From positions 930,001 through 994,000 of the forward strand of contig NC_089431.1 of assembly GCF_026210795.1 (NCBI RefSeq): DNA of 64,000 nt, written 5' to 3'. The notes beneath the pieces were generated by a model. The model was not told the DNA's origin. It was given only the letters and a program-made list of their open reading frames with translations, and searched no databases. This DNA is from Rhizophagus irregularis (lineage: Eukaryota; Glomeromycota; Glomeromycetes; Glomerales; Glomeraceae). The translations under genes were made by a program, and so were the position numbers. This document shows positions 11,601 through 22,493 of the stretch, piece after piece (position 1 is the first letter of the stretch; each line of letters starts with the position of its first letter).

Positions 11601-13334
11601 GATTTAAATTTTATTAAGAAATATTTGCGGTCATTTTATCAAAAAATTTTTCCATCTTGTGATGATACACTGTATCCGATTCATAACGGTTTTTGAAGTA
11701 TAGACCAAAAATTTTTTAAATTTAATTGGTTTATCAATATGAACGAAATTTTTGCTGGATCTATTCGGGATAAGATAGTAAACGAATACTGTATTTAAAC
11801 TTTTGTGGATAATATTACATAATAATTATTAAAAATAAATTAAAAAGTTCAATTGTAAATCAGCCAATTGATGCGGATTGTGATTTACTGTACATAATAA
11901 GACTTGATTATCAAAAAAATCTAAACAATAATTATTTTGATTTTTTTCATACACAATCGGATCAACCTTTTGAGAAAGTAAATATTTATGCAGGGATCCA
12001 GACACAGTTTATTATTAGCAAATTTTTCGTAACTCTACTATTGTACTTTAATACTATCGATAACGATAATCTACATTGCATCAAAAAATTTTTTCACTTG
12101 ATATTCCAGAAAACTTGTGATTAAAACTCTATAGTATATATTGATAACGAATTTAATGTTATAATATTGAACATTCAGTACAAAATAATGATGCCAAAGG
12201 AATTTAGAAATTATATTTTAAAAAAGACAATTTGTGTAGTTTATTTTCGTTTACAAAATAATTTTTGAAAAAAAAAAAATCCATACATAGCATATAATGT
12301 ATTTACTAAGTATAGTACAGTACAGTCGTACAGTACTGTACTAAATTGTATTGGTACAGACGCATTGTATATTATTGCTTCTGTTATAATACAGTATATC
12401 TGTCAAGAAAAGATAAAAAAATTAAAACTCATCTAACTTATGTTAACTTCAAATAAACAGTATCATTAACAATTATGGGCGAGGTCGGGGATGGTGGGAA
12501 AATTGTATAGAATAGTAAATATGTTCGAAATTATTGTTGAAAAATAGATCAATTTCAATGGTCAGGTTGATAATTCATAAAACAAGTGTATGATGACGGG
12601 AAAATTTCTCAATTTTTCTCATTACTTCCGAAGCGTAATTATAAACTCTAACAAAATTATGTGAAGTGTTTCCAAAATTTTTTGAAAAAAAAAAAGTTCC
12701 GGGCTATACGAATACGCAAAATAAGGTGCAGTATTTTCGGGTGAAGTGACTTAAACTAATATCCGATTTTTTTTCGTTCCAAGATTCAGAGGATATTATT
12801 TCTTTTATGAAAAACGAACAACGTAAAGCCTTGCTCAGATAAATGGATAGAATTGAAGTCGGGCGGAACGTGACTTTATTTTTACAGAAAAAAGTTCCCA
12901 ATCTATAAAAAAGTTTGGAAAACCTGATTAGAGGTCACGTTAATATATGAGTATATATCTACACGTGCGTAGCACCTCATTCAAGTCTTTCTTGGTCCCA
13001 TGATAATCATTAGCTGGAACTATTATTGGTTTATTTGTGGATGATTAAAAGAGGCAGGAGGTAAAGAAATCACACCCAACGCGAAGCAATGACACTTACG
13101 TGTCTGATTTTAGAATTACAGTATATTTTTGTTTACTACTTTTACATAATTAAATGGTCAAATACAAAATTTTACCTAAAAATATAAATTTCCGTAACGC
13201 TAATAAATTTTTCGGAGGAATTAACATAAAAAATCTTTAAGTTGATATAACCAATATAACCACAACTCAATCTGTTTTAATAAATTTTATAATTGATAAA
13301 GAATTACCTGAAAACAATTACATGAAGTGTAGAG
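11601..13334. other. Gene-free interval upstream of the molybdate transporter
   Basis: No gene supported. At 12314-12341 there is a cluster of overlapping palindromes built on GTACAGTACTGTAC (perfect 14 bp at 12328-12341) next to AGTACAGTACAGT. It could be a binding site or chance. The promoter of the molybdate transporter would lie at the start of this interval. Confidence 0.5.
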
Positions 13335-13572
13335 TAAGGATGAAAACAAAACCTAATCTTGAAAAAATGAGGGCTAAACCTTTTTCAAATAAATAAAATT
13401 TTTATTATAAATAAGACAATCCTATTTGTTTTTTTAAAAAGAATATATTATGATATATTAGATTAATATCAAATACAAAAAAGGAGAAAATGTTTTGTTA
13501 ATGTTTAGTTTCACCTGGCTAAATTATGCTATAGGGCTAAATTAGGCTAAATAGTTTTTGTTTGCATCTCTA
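13335..13572. mobile_element. hAT-like MITE, 238 bp, with 8-bp target-site duplication
   Basis: The element is flanked on both sides by the 8-mer GTGTAGAG (13327-13334 and 13573-13580). Its left end is TAAGGATGAAAACAAAAC and the reverse complement of its right end is TAGAGATGCAAACAAAAAC, so the terminal inverted repeats match at most positions. The TA-purine start and 8-bp duplication are typical of hAT transposons. The interior is A/T-rich and repeats GGGCTAAATTAGGCTAAAT-type words; it has no transposase, so it must have moved with a helper. Confidence 0.8.
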
Positions 13573-14735
13573 GTGTAGAGAAGATAATGTTAATAGAATT
13601 GAAAGCATTTATAGAGGGATATGGGAAGGTATGATGGGAACTTAATTTCCTGATTAATAAGAAAATGAATTATTAATATACCGTATGTAATTTTAGTTAA
13701 AATTGAGCTTCTCTTTATTCGATTCAATTTTTGGCTAATAAATAAAAGGGTATGATGTTAGCAACAAAGTTTTTCTATACTTTATGTATGTTATTAATAA
13801 AAAAGTACTTCTTAATAATTTTATATATAAAAAGGGTTAAATTTTATCATTGTAAATTTGAGTTCGCGTTGATTGATTTTCGTGTTCAAACTTTATTCGA
13901 CGACAAATTATATCTGGTCAAAATCAAATCAAATTAAACACGCTAACGCATATACAGTATATATATATATGCACATTATGTAAGACTCTATATATTATAT
14001 TGACAAAGGATTACACTACATGACGAAATTTTCGCTTTTAAATTTTAGTGTGTAACACACTTAAATGTACTGTCACGGACGCGGAACGTCTAATGCAAAT
14101 TGTAATCAAGATGTCGTCGACTCAGAACTTAGAATACCTTATTCGATATGGCTGTGTGCATAAGATTATCACGTAAATAAGAGTATAAGGCCATCAAAAG
14201 AGCGCATATTTACGGCATACTGCGGTATTATGAAGAGCTGGAGAAATTGTTGGAAACGAAATCTGATGCATGCATAGCTAGCTGCGGAATTTAATTCACG
14301 TGACTAACCAACCAATAGGATAATAATTCTGATAGATGACCAGCGTAAATTCTTTATATATCAAATTTAGATTCAAATGAATAAAATGTTCAAAATTTAG
14401 AAGGTTGCATGGACCGTTACTAGCATTATACGCACAAGAAGAAATTTTCCTAACGGGATGCACAATAATTTTAGGGGAGTACACATACTATTGACTTTTT
14501 GGTGACCGATATTTACTCTACCCTCCTCCCTTCTTTATGGTGATAATAAAGAGGTACAATATCTTTCAAATCAAAGTTAATGAATTATGCTAAATTGGAA
14601 TTGAAATGGGGGGAATTAAAAATTGGTGAAACGCGTAACAAAAAGAATAATCAATTAAATTGCTAAAAGAAAAAAAATGTTGGGGAAAAATATGTATGGT
14701 TCTAAAGAGAAGAGTAAAAATTCTATTTGGAAAAT
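13573..14735. other. Gene-free interval
   Basis: No gene recognised. A block at about 14030-14290 is less AT-rich than its surroundings (for example CACGGACGCGGAACGTCTAA) but has no long frame and no splice-joined protein that I could build. Confidence 0.45.
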
Positions 14736-15443
14736 TTACATTTAATCAAATCAGGATTTCAATGAAAAAGAATTAATCATATTTGTTCAAATCATTTGAA
14801 CTCATGCATGAAGATTAATAATAATAAAAAAATAGACCTGTTCAATTGTCATGTTGCAGGATATTAGATAAACTGATAGAGTCATTAATAATAAAATTAG
14901 AACGAATTATCTGTTGCCAAGAAGTATTATGTATTTTAAATTAACCAAATCAGGTTTTTCTTTTGTCTCTTTGTAAGAATAAAAGGATATAATCATATGT
15001 TCAAAATCATTTGAGCTCTTGCATAAAAGCAAAATGGATGTCTGCATTAATAAATAATTAATTTTTTTTAAAAAAATAAAGTCTCTAATAAAACAGAACA
15101 AAAGAATCTTCTTTTTATTAATAAAGATATTCTATTAACCCAAATTGAACTTTTCTTTTGTTATTTGTGAAAAAAATTAATCATATGCTCTAAAACATTT
15201 GGACTCTTGCATGAAGAAACATCACTGGCTGTATAAATTTTTTTTTTTAAAAAAAAATAAGCCTAGTAAAATAATCAAGTTATTACCCGTTTACTAGAGT
15301 GTTGATAAGGTAAAAAATTATATTAACTAAATTAGGCATTCTTTTGTTCTTTTTGTGAGAAAAATTTTTAATCACATGTTCAAAAATCTGCATAAGTAGA
15401 AAAACATTAAACCAAATTAGGCATTCTTTTGTGAAAACACCAA
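14736..15443. repeat. Degenerate tandem repeat, ~190-200 bp period
   Basis: Four to five diverged copies begin near 14750, 14937, 15135, 15322 and (short) 15410. Each has AACCAAATYAGGxWTTCTTTTG, then (except the short last copy) a purine-rich spacer, ATCATATGTTCAAAA-like text, CATTTGARCTC and TTGCATGAAG. Copies differ by 15-25% on inspection. Frames that open here are translations of the repeat and not genes. It may be an old satellite. Confidence 0.65.
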
Positions 15444-15633
15444 ATCAATTATATTAAATTGGATGTAATTTTAGGGTGATTACATACTAAAATATATATT
15501 AAATATGTTCAAAATATATTAAAATATATTAGAAAAAATCATACTACTTTCTTTTGTTATTTAAGTATATAACATTGTTCTGAAAAATATTATATTCGAT
15601 TAAAGGAAATTAATAGAATCTGAAAAAGGTTAT

Positions 15634-15876
15634 TTACTGCGTTACAGATCTAAGGAGATGATCCAAAATCGGAAAAACCCCATTGATAACTACTACATTG
15701 TTATGCATTTTATCATTGGTGATTTCATCATTATAGCGGACTTTGTAGCGGACAACCTGAAAATAGCTTACTTTGTAATTTCCTGTTTGCCGCGGCTGCT
15801 GTTGTTCAACATATGAAATTCCATTTTTGTCAATAAACTTGTTTTTTTCAACCACAAGCCTGTGACCTAGATGCAT
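15634..15876 (-). CDS. Unrecognised possible exon
   Basis: An 80-codon frame ending in TAA. The text looks protein-like (KVSYFQVVRYKVRYNDEI, VVVINGVFPILDHLLRSV) and the composition is less skewed than its surroundings. A CATCTAG acceptor-like site sits just inside the 5' end (about 15868), so it could be the last exon of a spliced gene starting further right, but I could not assemble upstream exons. No family recognised; it may be a relic. Confidence 0.25.
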   Translation of the reverse strand: MHLGHRLVVEKNKFIDKNGISYVEQQQPRQTGNYKVSYFQVVRYKVRYNDEITNDKMHNNVVVINGVFPILDHLLRSVTQ

Positions 15877-16839
15877 GTAAGTAAACCGTCAAAATCCCAA
15901 AGAAAACCTGTTTTATGCATATTCCAACATCTAACAATGAGATAACAAGAGGAAAATCAATGAATATTATTAAAATATGTTTGTAATAACTATATCACAA
16001 TACATGTAGATAATTTCCTGAATAATTTGTATTATTGAAAAAAATTTCAACGAGTCAGAATTTTTTTTTAAAAAAAACAAGTTTGTCTTCTTTTTTTTTT
16101 CTTCAATTTTAAATTTATACCCAATGACATAAATATATGCATTTTTTGGAGATAAAATATTAATTTGCATACATCTTTATAAGTGACTTATCTCGTTTAT
16201 TTACCTTTTTAGAGTTTTATTGATACCTTCGTAGAAAGATATACAAAAAATGCCATTCCTTAAGTAGTAATCCGGCAAAATATATCCGATATTGTACATT
16301 ATTAATGTAAAGATTTGAAGTTGTTAAATTCTTATCCTTTTTGTCCCTCTATTAAACATGAAAAAAATAGAGATTGGGACCAGTTAACGTTAACCGGGTA
16401 AGGTTTTTTTGGGCGGTTCCAATCTCTAGGAAAAATATATATATATATCACACTACAAACAAATAGATCAATCCAGCTTTACTTACATATCATACAAATA
16501 TATCAAGATTAATGGTACTTTATTCAATAATTAAACACTGCATTTTTTTTTTTGTTTTCAGATCAGTTTTGTTTCTTTTTTTTTAAAAAAAAAAAGATTC
16601 ACAGATTAAATTCATCACTTGCGAGTTAGACCTAGGTTTCTTGTTAAAAAAAAAAAAGAAATCCTATTTCAAAACAAGTTCACACAAAATAATGTAACGT
16701 TAATGATTTCAAATTCAATTGATATGACTGGTTTTTATTATTTAAAGGAAATAATATTAAATGAATTTATTAAATATTGACAAATATAATTTTATTATCG
16801 AAATATAAAAATAATGACCCACCCTCCGCTACAATACAT
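15877..16839. other. Gene-free interval with T(n)A(n) palindromes
   Basis: T(8-9)A(7-11) palindromes occur at about 16061-16078 and 16576-16595. A short inverted repeat at 16368-16428 is listed separately. No gene. Confidence 0.5.
16368..16428. repeat. Short inverted repeat with TA ends
   Basis: TAGAGATTGGGACC on the left is answered by GGTTCCAATCTCTA on the right, giving a 14-bp stem with one mismatch. The loop includes the 12-bp palindrome GTTAACGTTAAC. Flanking TA at each end recalls Tc1/mariner-type tips, but at 61 bp it may be only an element remnant or a simple hairpin. Confidence 0.5.
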
Positions 16840-16849
16840 TAAGAAAAAC

Positions 16850-17400
16850 CACTCTCCCACTACTGCTCTCCCATCACAATTAGAAAAATTGTTAAAGAAA
16901 TACCGCTCTCCCACTACAACTAGAAAAATTGTTAAAGAAATACCGCTTTCCCACCACAATTAGAAAATTGTTAAAGTACCGCTCTCCCGCTCTCCCACCA
17001 CAATTAGAAAATTGTTAAAGAAATACCGCTCTCCACCATAATTAGAAAAATTGTTAAAGAAATACCGCTCTCCCACCACAATTAGAAAAATTGTTAAAGA
17101 AATACCGCTCTCCCACCACAATTAGAAAAATTGTTAAAGAAATACCGCTCTCCCACCACAATTAGAAAAATTGTTAAAGAAATACCGCTCTCCCACCACA
17201 ATTAGAAAAATTGTTAAAGAAGTACCGCTCTCCCACCACAATTAGAAAAATTGTTAAAGAAATACCGCTCTCCCACCACAATTAGAAAAATTGTTAAAGA
17301 AATACCGCTCTCCCACCACAATTAGAAAAATTGTTAAAGAAATACAGCTCTCCCACGAAAAATTGTTAAAGAAGTACCGCTCTCCCACTACAATAAACTA
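16850..17400. repeat. 40-bp minisatellite, about 13 units
   Basis: Near-identical 40-bp units: ACCGCTCTCCCACCACAATT followed by AGAAAAATTGTTAAAGAAAT. TTGTTAAAG recurs 13 times between ~16889 and 17371. Units between ~17061 and 17340 are almost perfect; edge units are diverged or shortened, as expected for an array that expands from its middle. Each unit contains the perfect inverted repeat ACAATT-AGAAA-AATTGT, so every unit can form a small hairpin. Confidence 0.9.
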
Positions 17401-17421
17401 CAATTAGAATAGACTAAAAGA

Positions 17422-17474
17422 AAACCGAAATCTCCTCATGGATCTATTTCCAGATTTCCAGAGGAGATTGGTTT
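17422..17474. repeat. Hairpin next to the minisatellite
   Basis: AAACCGAAATCTCCTC at 17422-17437 pairs with GAGGAGATTGGTTT at 17461-17474 (one small bulge), loop ~23 nt. It borders the 40-bp array immediately downstream; function unknown. Confidence 0.55.
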
Positions 17475-19106
17475 CCTTTTTATTCTTTTTATTCTTTAAA
17501 CAATGAACTTTAAAGAAAACATATTGGCATTTAATAATAAATTAAAATAAATAATTCATTGAATGGAAAAAATCCTTTCAATAAATAAATTTTCATTTTA
17601 AATAAATTAATATATTAATAATAATTAATATTAATATTAATGTTTTGTTTTTAATTATAACAATTTTAAGAATTTTGTAGTCCATAAATTATAGTCTACA
17701 AAATTCAATGATTTGTGAAAGAGATTTTTTAGAAAAAAGTAATTTTGAAAAAATTTTTTGGGTTAAGATTTCTAAGGTGTGTGTGTATTATGGAGAATCA
17801 AAATAATCTTGGTGGGTTTATATAACAAAATTTATCTTTCACCATCTATGAATTACAAAATTTATAATTTACACAACAGTATATACAGTATACATCAGTA
17901 ATATTTTTTCTTTTTTATGACTTTATCACTAGATATAGTCCCGAAATATCACTATAATCAAAATTTTTTAGGGTTTATACTTTTTTTTAGTTTCTTTTTT
18001 ATTAGCCGGGGTGTTTTCCTAAAACTTGTCCCCTATAATTTGGAAATCAGAAAAATTTTTGATTAAAATACAAAATATGTAATTTTTGATTTTTGTAATA
18101 TAAGTTTCAAATATTGATTAAATAGATACGTTTTATAGAAAAAAAAATGCAAGTTACATTATACGTTTCCGTAATATGTTTAATATAATATAAAAAGAAC
18201 GAAAGGAAGCATTTGAATATAAAGAAAATGGCCATGGAGCCTTTACAAATTATGACTATAACTACATTAAAATGATGAACTATAAATTAAGAATTTGTTT
18301 ATTAGAATATCTTATTTTTCGTTTTTACTCTTTACTGTAATAAGCTTGAATTAACTTCCCCATTTAAACTCCTCGATTAAAAGTGGTTCAATATCTGAAC
18401 TAAGTTAATTCTGTTTTATTTACTGCGTATAAGTGTTAATTTCGTGTCATCTCTTGAAATTTTTTCATAAAGCCAAAATTTTACATCTTCATTCATCAAA
18501 CTAAGAATTATTTTATTCTTTGTTAAGCATCTATTTCAATAGAATCCCTAACTTGAAATATTTGATATAACATTCGTTTTTTATCGAGAATGACCAGCAA
18601 TGAATGCGTTCGAAATCGGATGCTGAATTCATAGGTTTGGGTGTTCCAAGTAGTTACACCACACTGACAACTTGTTAATGTGCATATATAAACGAATGGA
18701 CCGTTAATAAAATATAAATTCCTTAAATAACTAAATATTATAATGATTAAAGTGCGGCTCGATTCTTATAGAAAGTAATTTACGTTTTATTAAGTTAAGT
18801 GGAATTGTAGGAAAGATATGATGTAAACAAATGTTATAATTTCATAGTCGAAAGATTGTGGTAGTTATATATACAATTTTCACGTTCGTGATAAATGCTG
18901 TTTCACGTGATATCACGTGTGAGTACACAAGATTATCAGATGATAAAAATGAAATTTTTTTCTCCGTTTGCTTTTTAATAATATTTTGACGCATGTATTT
19001 CTTACGTGAATTTAACAAAATTAATCCAAGATTATATAATTTTCTACCCCTTAGTTGCGGTTTACAAACCAATACTTTGATTAATCGAAAATTTTCCTCT
19101 TCAAGA
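17475..19106. other. Gene-free interval, upstream region of the FAH-family gene
   Basis: AT-rich with no convincing gene. The last ~250 bases should contain the promoter of the gene starting at 19107, including a CACGTG palindrome (separate entry). Confidence 0.5.
18904..18919. promoter_or_regulatory. Double CACGTG palindrome upstream of the FAH-family gene
   Basis: CACGTGATATCACGTG is a perfect 16-bp palindrome containing two CACGTG E-box cores, ~190 bases upstream of the ATG at 19107. CACGTG is the core bound by fungal bHLH regulators of the Cbf1/Pho4/SREBP type. A regulatory role is inferred from position and symmetry only. Confidence 0.4.
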
Positions 19107-20484
19107 ATGGTTTCTCAGGTTTGTTTTTTTTTATAATTAAAATAATTAAAAGTATTGAAATATAAATATATTTATGTTCTTTTATTGTTGTTTAGACTGG
19201 ATGGACGAGATTAATTCGGTAATGAAATTTATTTAATTTTTTAATTAATTATTTTGTTATTTTGATTATTAAAATCCTTTTATGAATAGATTCATAGGTG
19301 AAGATAATAAATCATATTCGGGTCAACCTATTGTTGATTCGAATGGATTTTTACCGCCCATTTCGGAATTAAAAGCCAATATAATTCAAGGTGATGTTCT
19401 TACGGAAGAAAAAATAAATATTACGGATAAGACGATCAAAGTCAAAAAAGTAATTCTTTTTAAAATTTAAATTTTAATGTCTCTCTTTTTTTAATAGCTA
19501 AGTATAATTAATAAAATTAAAGGAGTTATTATTTTTTATTTTTAAATTTCTAGTTGTTGACACCATTAGAACCATCAAAAATTCCAATAATTCGATGTAT
19601 TGGACTGAATTATCGAGAACATGCAATAGAAACATCAAAACCAATACCAAAATATCCAATATTATTTATAAAACCATCATCTAGTTTACAAAATCCTTTT
19701 GATAAAATTAGAATACCTACTTTAGTTTCTAATAATCAAGTTGATTATGAAGCTGAATTAGCTGTGATAATTGGTAAAGATTGTAAAGATGTTAGTAAAG
19801 AAGATGCTTTACAATATGTTTTGGGATATACTGCGTCAAATGATGTTTCCGCTAGGAAATGGCAAGGTGCTAATTAATTTCTTTAAGAAATTTCTATAAA
19901 TTATTTAAATAAATTAATTTATTTTATTATTTAGATAGTAGACTTGGATCTGGTCAATGGTGTTTTTCGAAGGTAAAGTATGTTATTTATAAATATATAC
20001 CTCGTTGATTTTTTTTTACCTGTTTTATTTGATTGTTATCTTAATTTATAGGGATTTGATACCTTTTGTCCAATCGGACCACAATTAGTCTCACCGTCGA
20101 TTATAAAAGATCCAAATTCATTAAGAATAAGAACAAGACTTAACGATAATAATCAATTATTACAAGATTCAAATACATCTGATATGATTTTTAATGTAGC
20201 TGAATTAATTAGTTTTTTAAGTCAAGGCACTACATTACAAGCTGGTTCTTTAATTTTAACAGGAACTCCTCAAGGTATAGTTTTTAATTAACAATGATGT
20301 TTGATTTAATAAGAAGCATTGTTTATTAAAAAAATAAAATATATTTTTTGAATTTATAGGTGTTGGATATACTAGGAAACCTCCAATTTATCTTCAACAC
20401 AATGATAAAATTGAAATTGAAATTGAGCAAATTGGTACTTTAACTAATTTGGTTGAATATGAAAATCACAATTCTAAATTATAG
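19107..20484 (+). CDS. Fumarylacetoacetate hydrolase-family protein (FAHD2-like)
   Basis: Seven exons join in frame: 19107-19118, 19196-19218, 19290-19449, 19554-19866, 19935-19972, 20052-20274 and 20360-20484, giving ~297 residues. The start MVSQ+TGWTRLIR+FIGED matches the FAHD2-type N-terminus. Family landmarks: IRCIGLNYREHAIE, then PILFIKPSSSL, DYEAELAVIIGKDCKDV, GYTASNDVSARKWQ+DSRLG and LTGTPQG+VGYTRKPP. The Glu of YEAELAV and the following acidic residues are the usual Mg2+ ligands. Members cleave or decarboxylate beta-diketo acids; FAHD1 is an oxaloacetate decarboxylase, while FAHD2 activity is less certain. No clear mitochondrial presequence. Two very small first exons (12 and 23 nt) are supported by frame and homology. 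Confidence 0.9.
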
Positions 20485-20899
20485 ATTTAATTTCTTTTTT
20501 GGAGATTTCATATATGTAATATACAATAAATTTACATTTTAAATTTTATATAATAATTGAACATTTGAATTAATGAATTTAAAAATTTTTTATAATATGG
20601 GGAATGATGACAAAGTACATTAGTTAGAAAAAATTCATGAAATAGAAGGTATTAAAGCTGACTAAGTTAATTATGTAAATAAATCCGAATCGAAATTCGA
20701 AGAAATATTCAATACTAGAAACACTTTCTAATATCATAAACGATTATATCAGGAGTTAATGTTCCTTAAGATTGAAGCCAATTTATGGCATTTACATAAA
20801 AGGCAGTCAATTGAAAGATTGATTAAATACATATACACAAAAGTTTGAATCATGATGAATTATGGCGAAATTTCTTCGGATATAATTATCATAACAATT
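20485..20899. other. Intergenic, convergent 3' ends
   Basis: AT-rich interval between the FAH-family gene and kinase 1. Nothing else recognised. Confidence 0.5.
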
Positions 20900-22493
20900 T
20901 TACGCAGTTTCATCAATTACGCAATCAAAACACTCCGAAACTGAAATTTAAATTAAAAAAAAGTTAAAAAATATACAATAATAGAGGATCTTTATATAAA
21001 TAAATTGAAAATTACCTAAATCATTTGAATTTACTGGCTCCGGAAGATTTTTGAAACTTAACAGTCTACTGGTATAGATTGCTTGAGGGTGAGTTTCTAT
21101 ATTTTTAGATATATTTTTAGATATATTTTCATTATTAAATCTTTTTATATATTTATGTCCTTTTATTTGGGAATAAAAATTTCCATTCATGTTTCTTATT
21201 TCATTTCTCCATTTTCTTAATTTATGGGATAATTCCTTAGCAGTTGGTCTATTTTCTGCTTTAGCATCCCAGCATTTAACGATCAAATCTGCGAGCGGTT
21301 TTGGAATATCTTCGGAGATATTTGGTCGAAGTCCTTTACATATCCCAACAGCTAACGTATGATCATGAGGAATATTACTATAAGGAGTTTCTTCAGACAT
21401 TAATTCATTCATCACTATTCCAAATGAATAAATATCAGCTGCTTTTGTATATTGGCATCCACGTAAAATTTCTGGTGACATATAAGGCAATACTCCATAA
21501 CCTCCTTCCTTGTCATTATTTGCTTGTCGGCACATTCCTAAATCACTTATATATGCATGTTTACGATTCATATTAAGTAATATATTTCCTATATGAAGGT
21601 CTCCATGAACTTTTTTAGCATCATGAATATTTTGAAGTCCTCTTGCTATATGAAATAAGTACTGAATTTTTAACTTTATATCCATATAATTTTCATTTAA
21701 ATAATTTCTTAAATTTCCACATTCACAATATTCTAAAACCATCATATACTCTTTAGAATTTGGATCTTGAGTTATTCCAAAATATTGAATAATATCCCAA
21801 GTATACATGTGAAGATAAGATTTGATCTAGTACAATATGACGTTGAAAAAATTAATATTTGCGTGAAAGATCAAGTAAATTATTTAATAAATTACCTCAT
21901 TTAACAAATCTAAATTCGTGTCGAAAGAATCATCCAAGCTTTTTAATGCAACTTTAACATTTTCACTTCTATAATATTCTTGGTTGTCAATATCCCAATA
22001 AATAATAAATCCTTTAGTCCATGTAGCTGAATAAACTTTACCAAACCCTCCTCTAGTAATATAAGTAATATCTTGTAAATCCTCATAAGTTATCCATTCA
22101 AGACATTTCTTACTACTTACAGCATTAAGTTGTGAATCTTGGATGAATTCATCAATATCTTTATTTCCACTAGTCCAATTTTTAAAATTTTCCTTAAATC
22201 TTTTGGCATTACAAGATTGACACCAAAGTTCTCCTGTGCCAGGTTCTTTACATTCCCAACATGTTCCATATATTTCTTCTCTTTTTTCCAAATCTTCTAT
22301 ATAAATTACTCTATCATCTGTCTTATTATATTCTTCTTCGGCAGTTGAATTAATATGAAAAATTGAAACATATTCCTTTTTTTTAAAAAAACAAATGATT
22401 AAAAATGATTAAAACTAAATATAAATAAATTGATTATTTACGATATAAAAATTCTACCTGATATTGAGCACTACCGCGTTTCCATGAATACAT
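20900..22493 (-). CDS. Rhizophagus-type protein kinase (kinase 1), TKL-like
   Basis: Four exons: 22493-22458, 22375-21896, 21826-21016 and 20940-20900, ~455 residues. Residues ~51-67 form a possible zinc ribbon, CWECKEPGTGELWCQSC, followed by NWTSGNKDIDEFIQ, the N-terminal block found in many Rhizophagus kinases. Kinase domain from ~120: ITRGGFGKVYSATW (Gly loop), VALKSLDD (beta-3 Lys), catalytic loop HGDLHIGN at ~246, SDLG at ~266 in place of DFG, SPE, and CWDAKAENRPTAKEL near the end. The Arg of HRD is Gly, but catalytic Asp, Asn and Lys are present, so it is probably active. The tail HPQAIYTSRLLSFKNLPEP and last exon VSECFDCVIDETA are shared with the array kinases. A paralogue of those at 52-64 kb, clearly more diverged. 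The minimal first exon is modelled by analogy. Confidence 0.85.

Noticed and set aside
12704-12901. 65-codon minus-strand frame with Ser/Cys/Phe-rich text
   Set aside because: No domain, no neighbouring exons and no splice support.
16850-17400. CRISPR array
   Set aside because: Units abut with no unique spacers and the sequence is plainly eukaryotic; it is a minisatellite.
21301-21576. 91-codon + strand frame, and similar frames at 52977-53228 and 57096-57347
   Set aside because: Antisense shadows of the kinase exons; they recur only because the kinases are paralogous.
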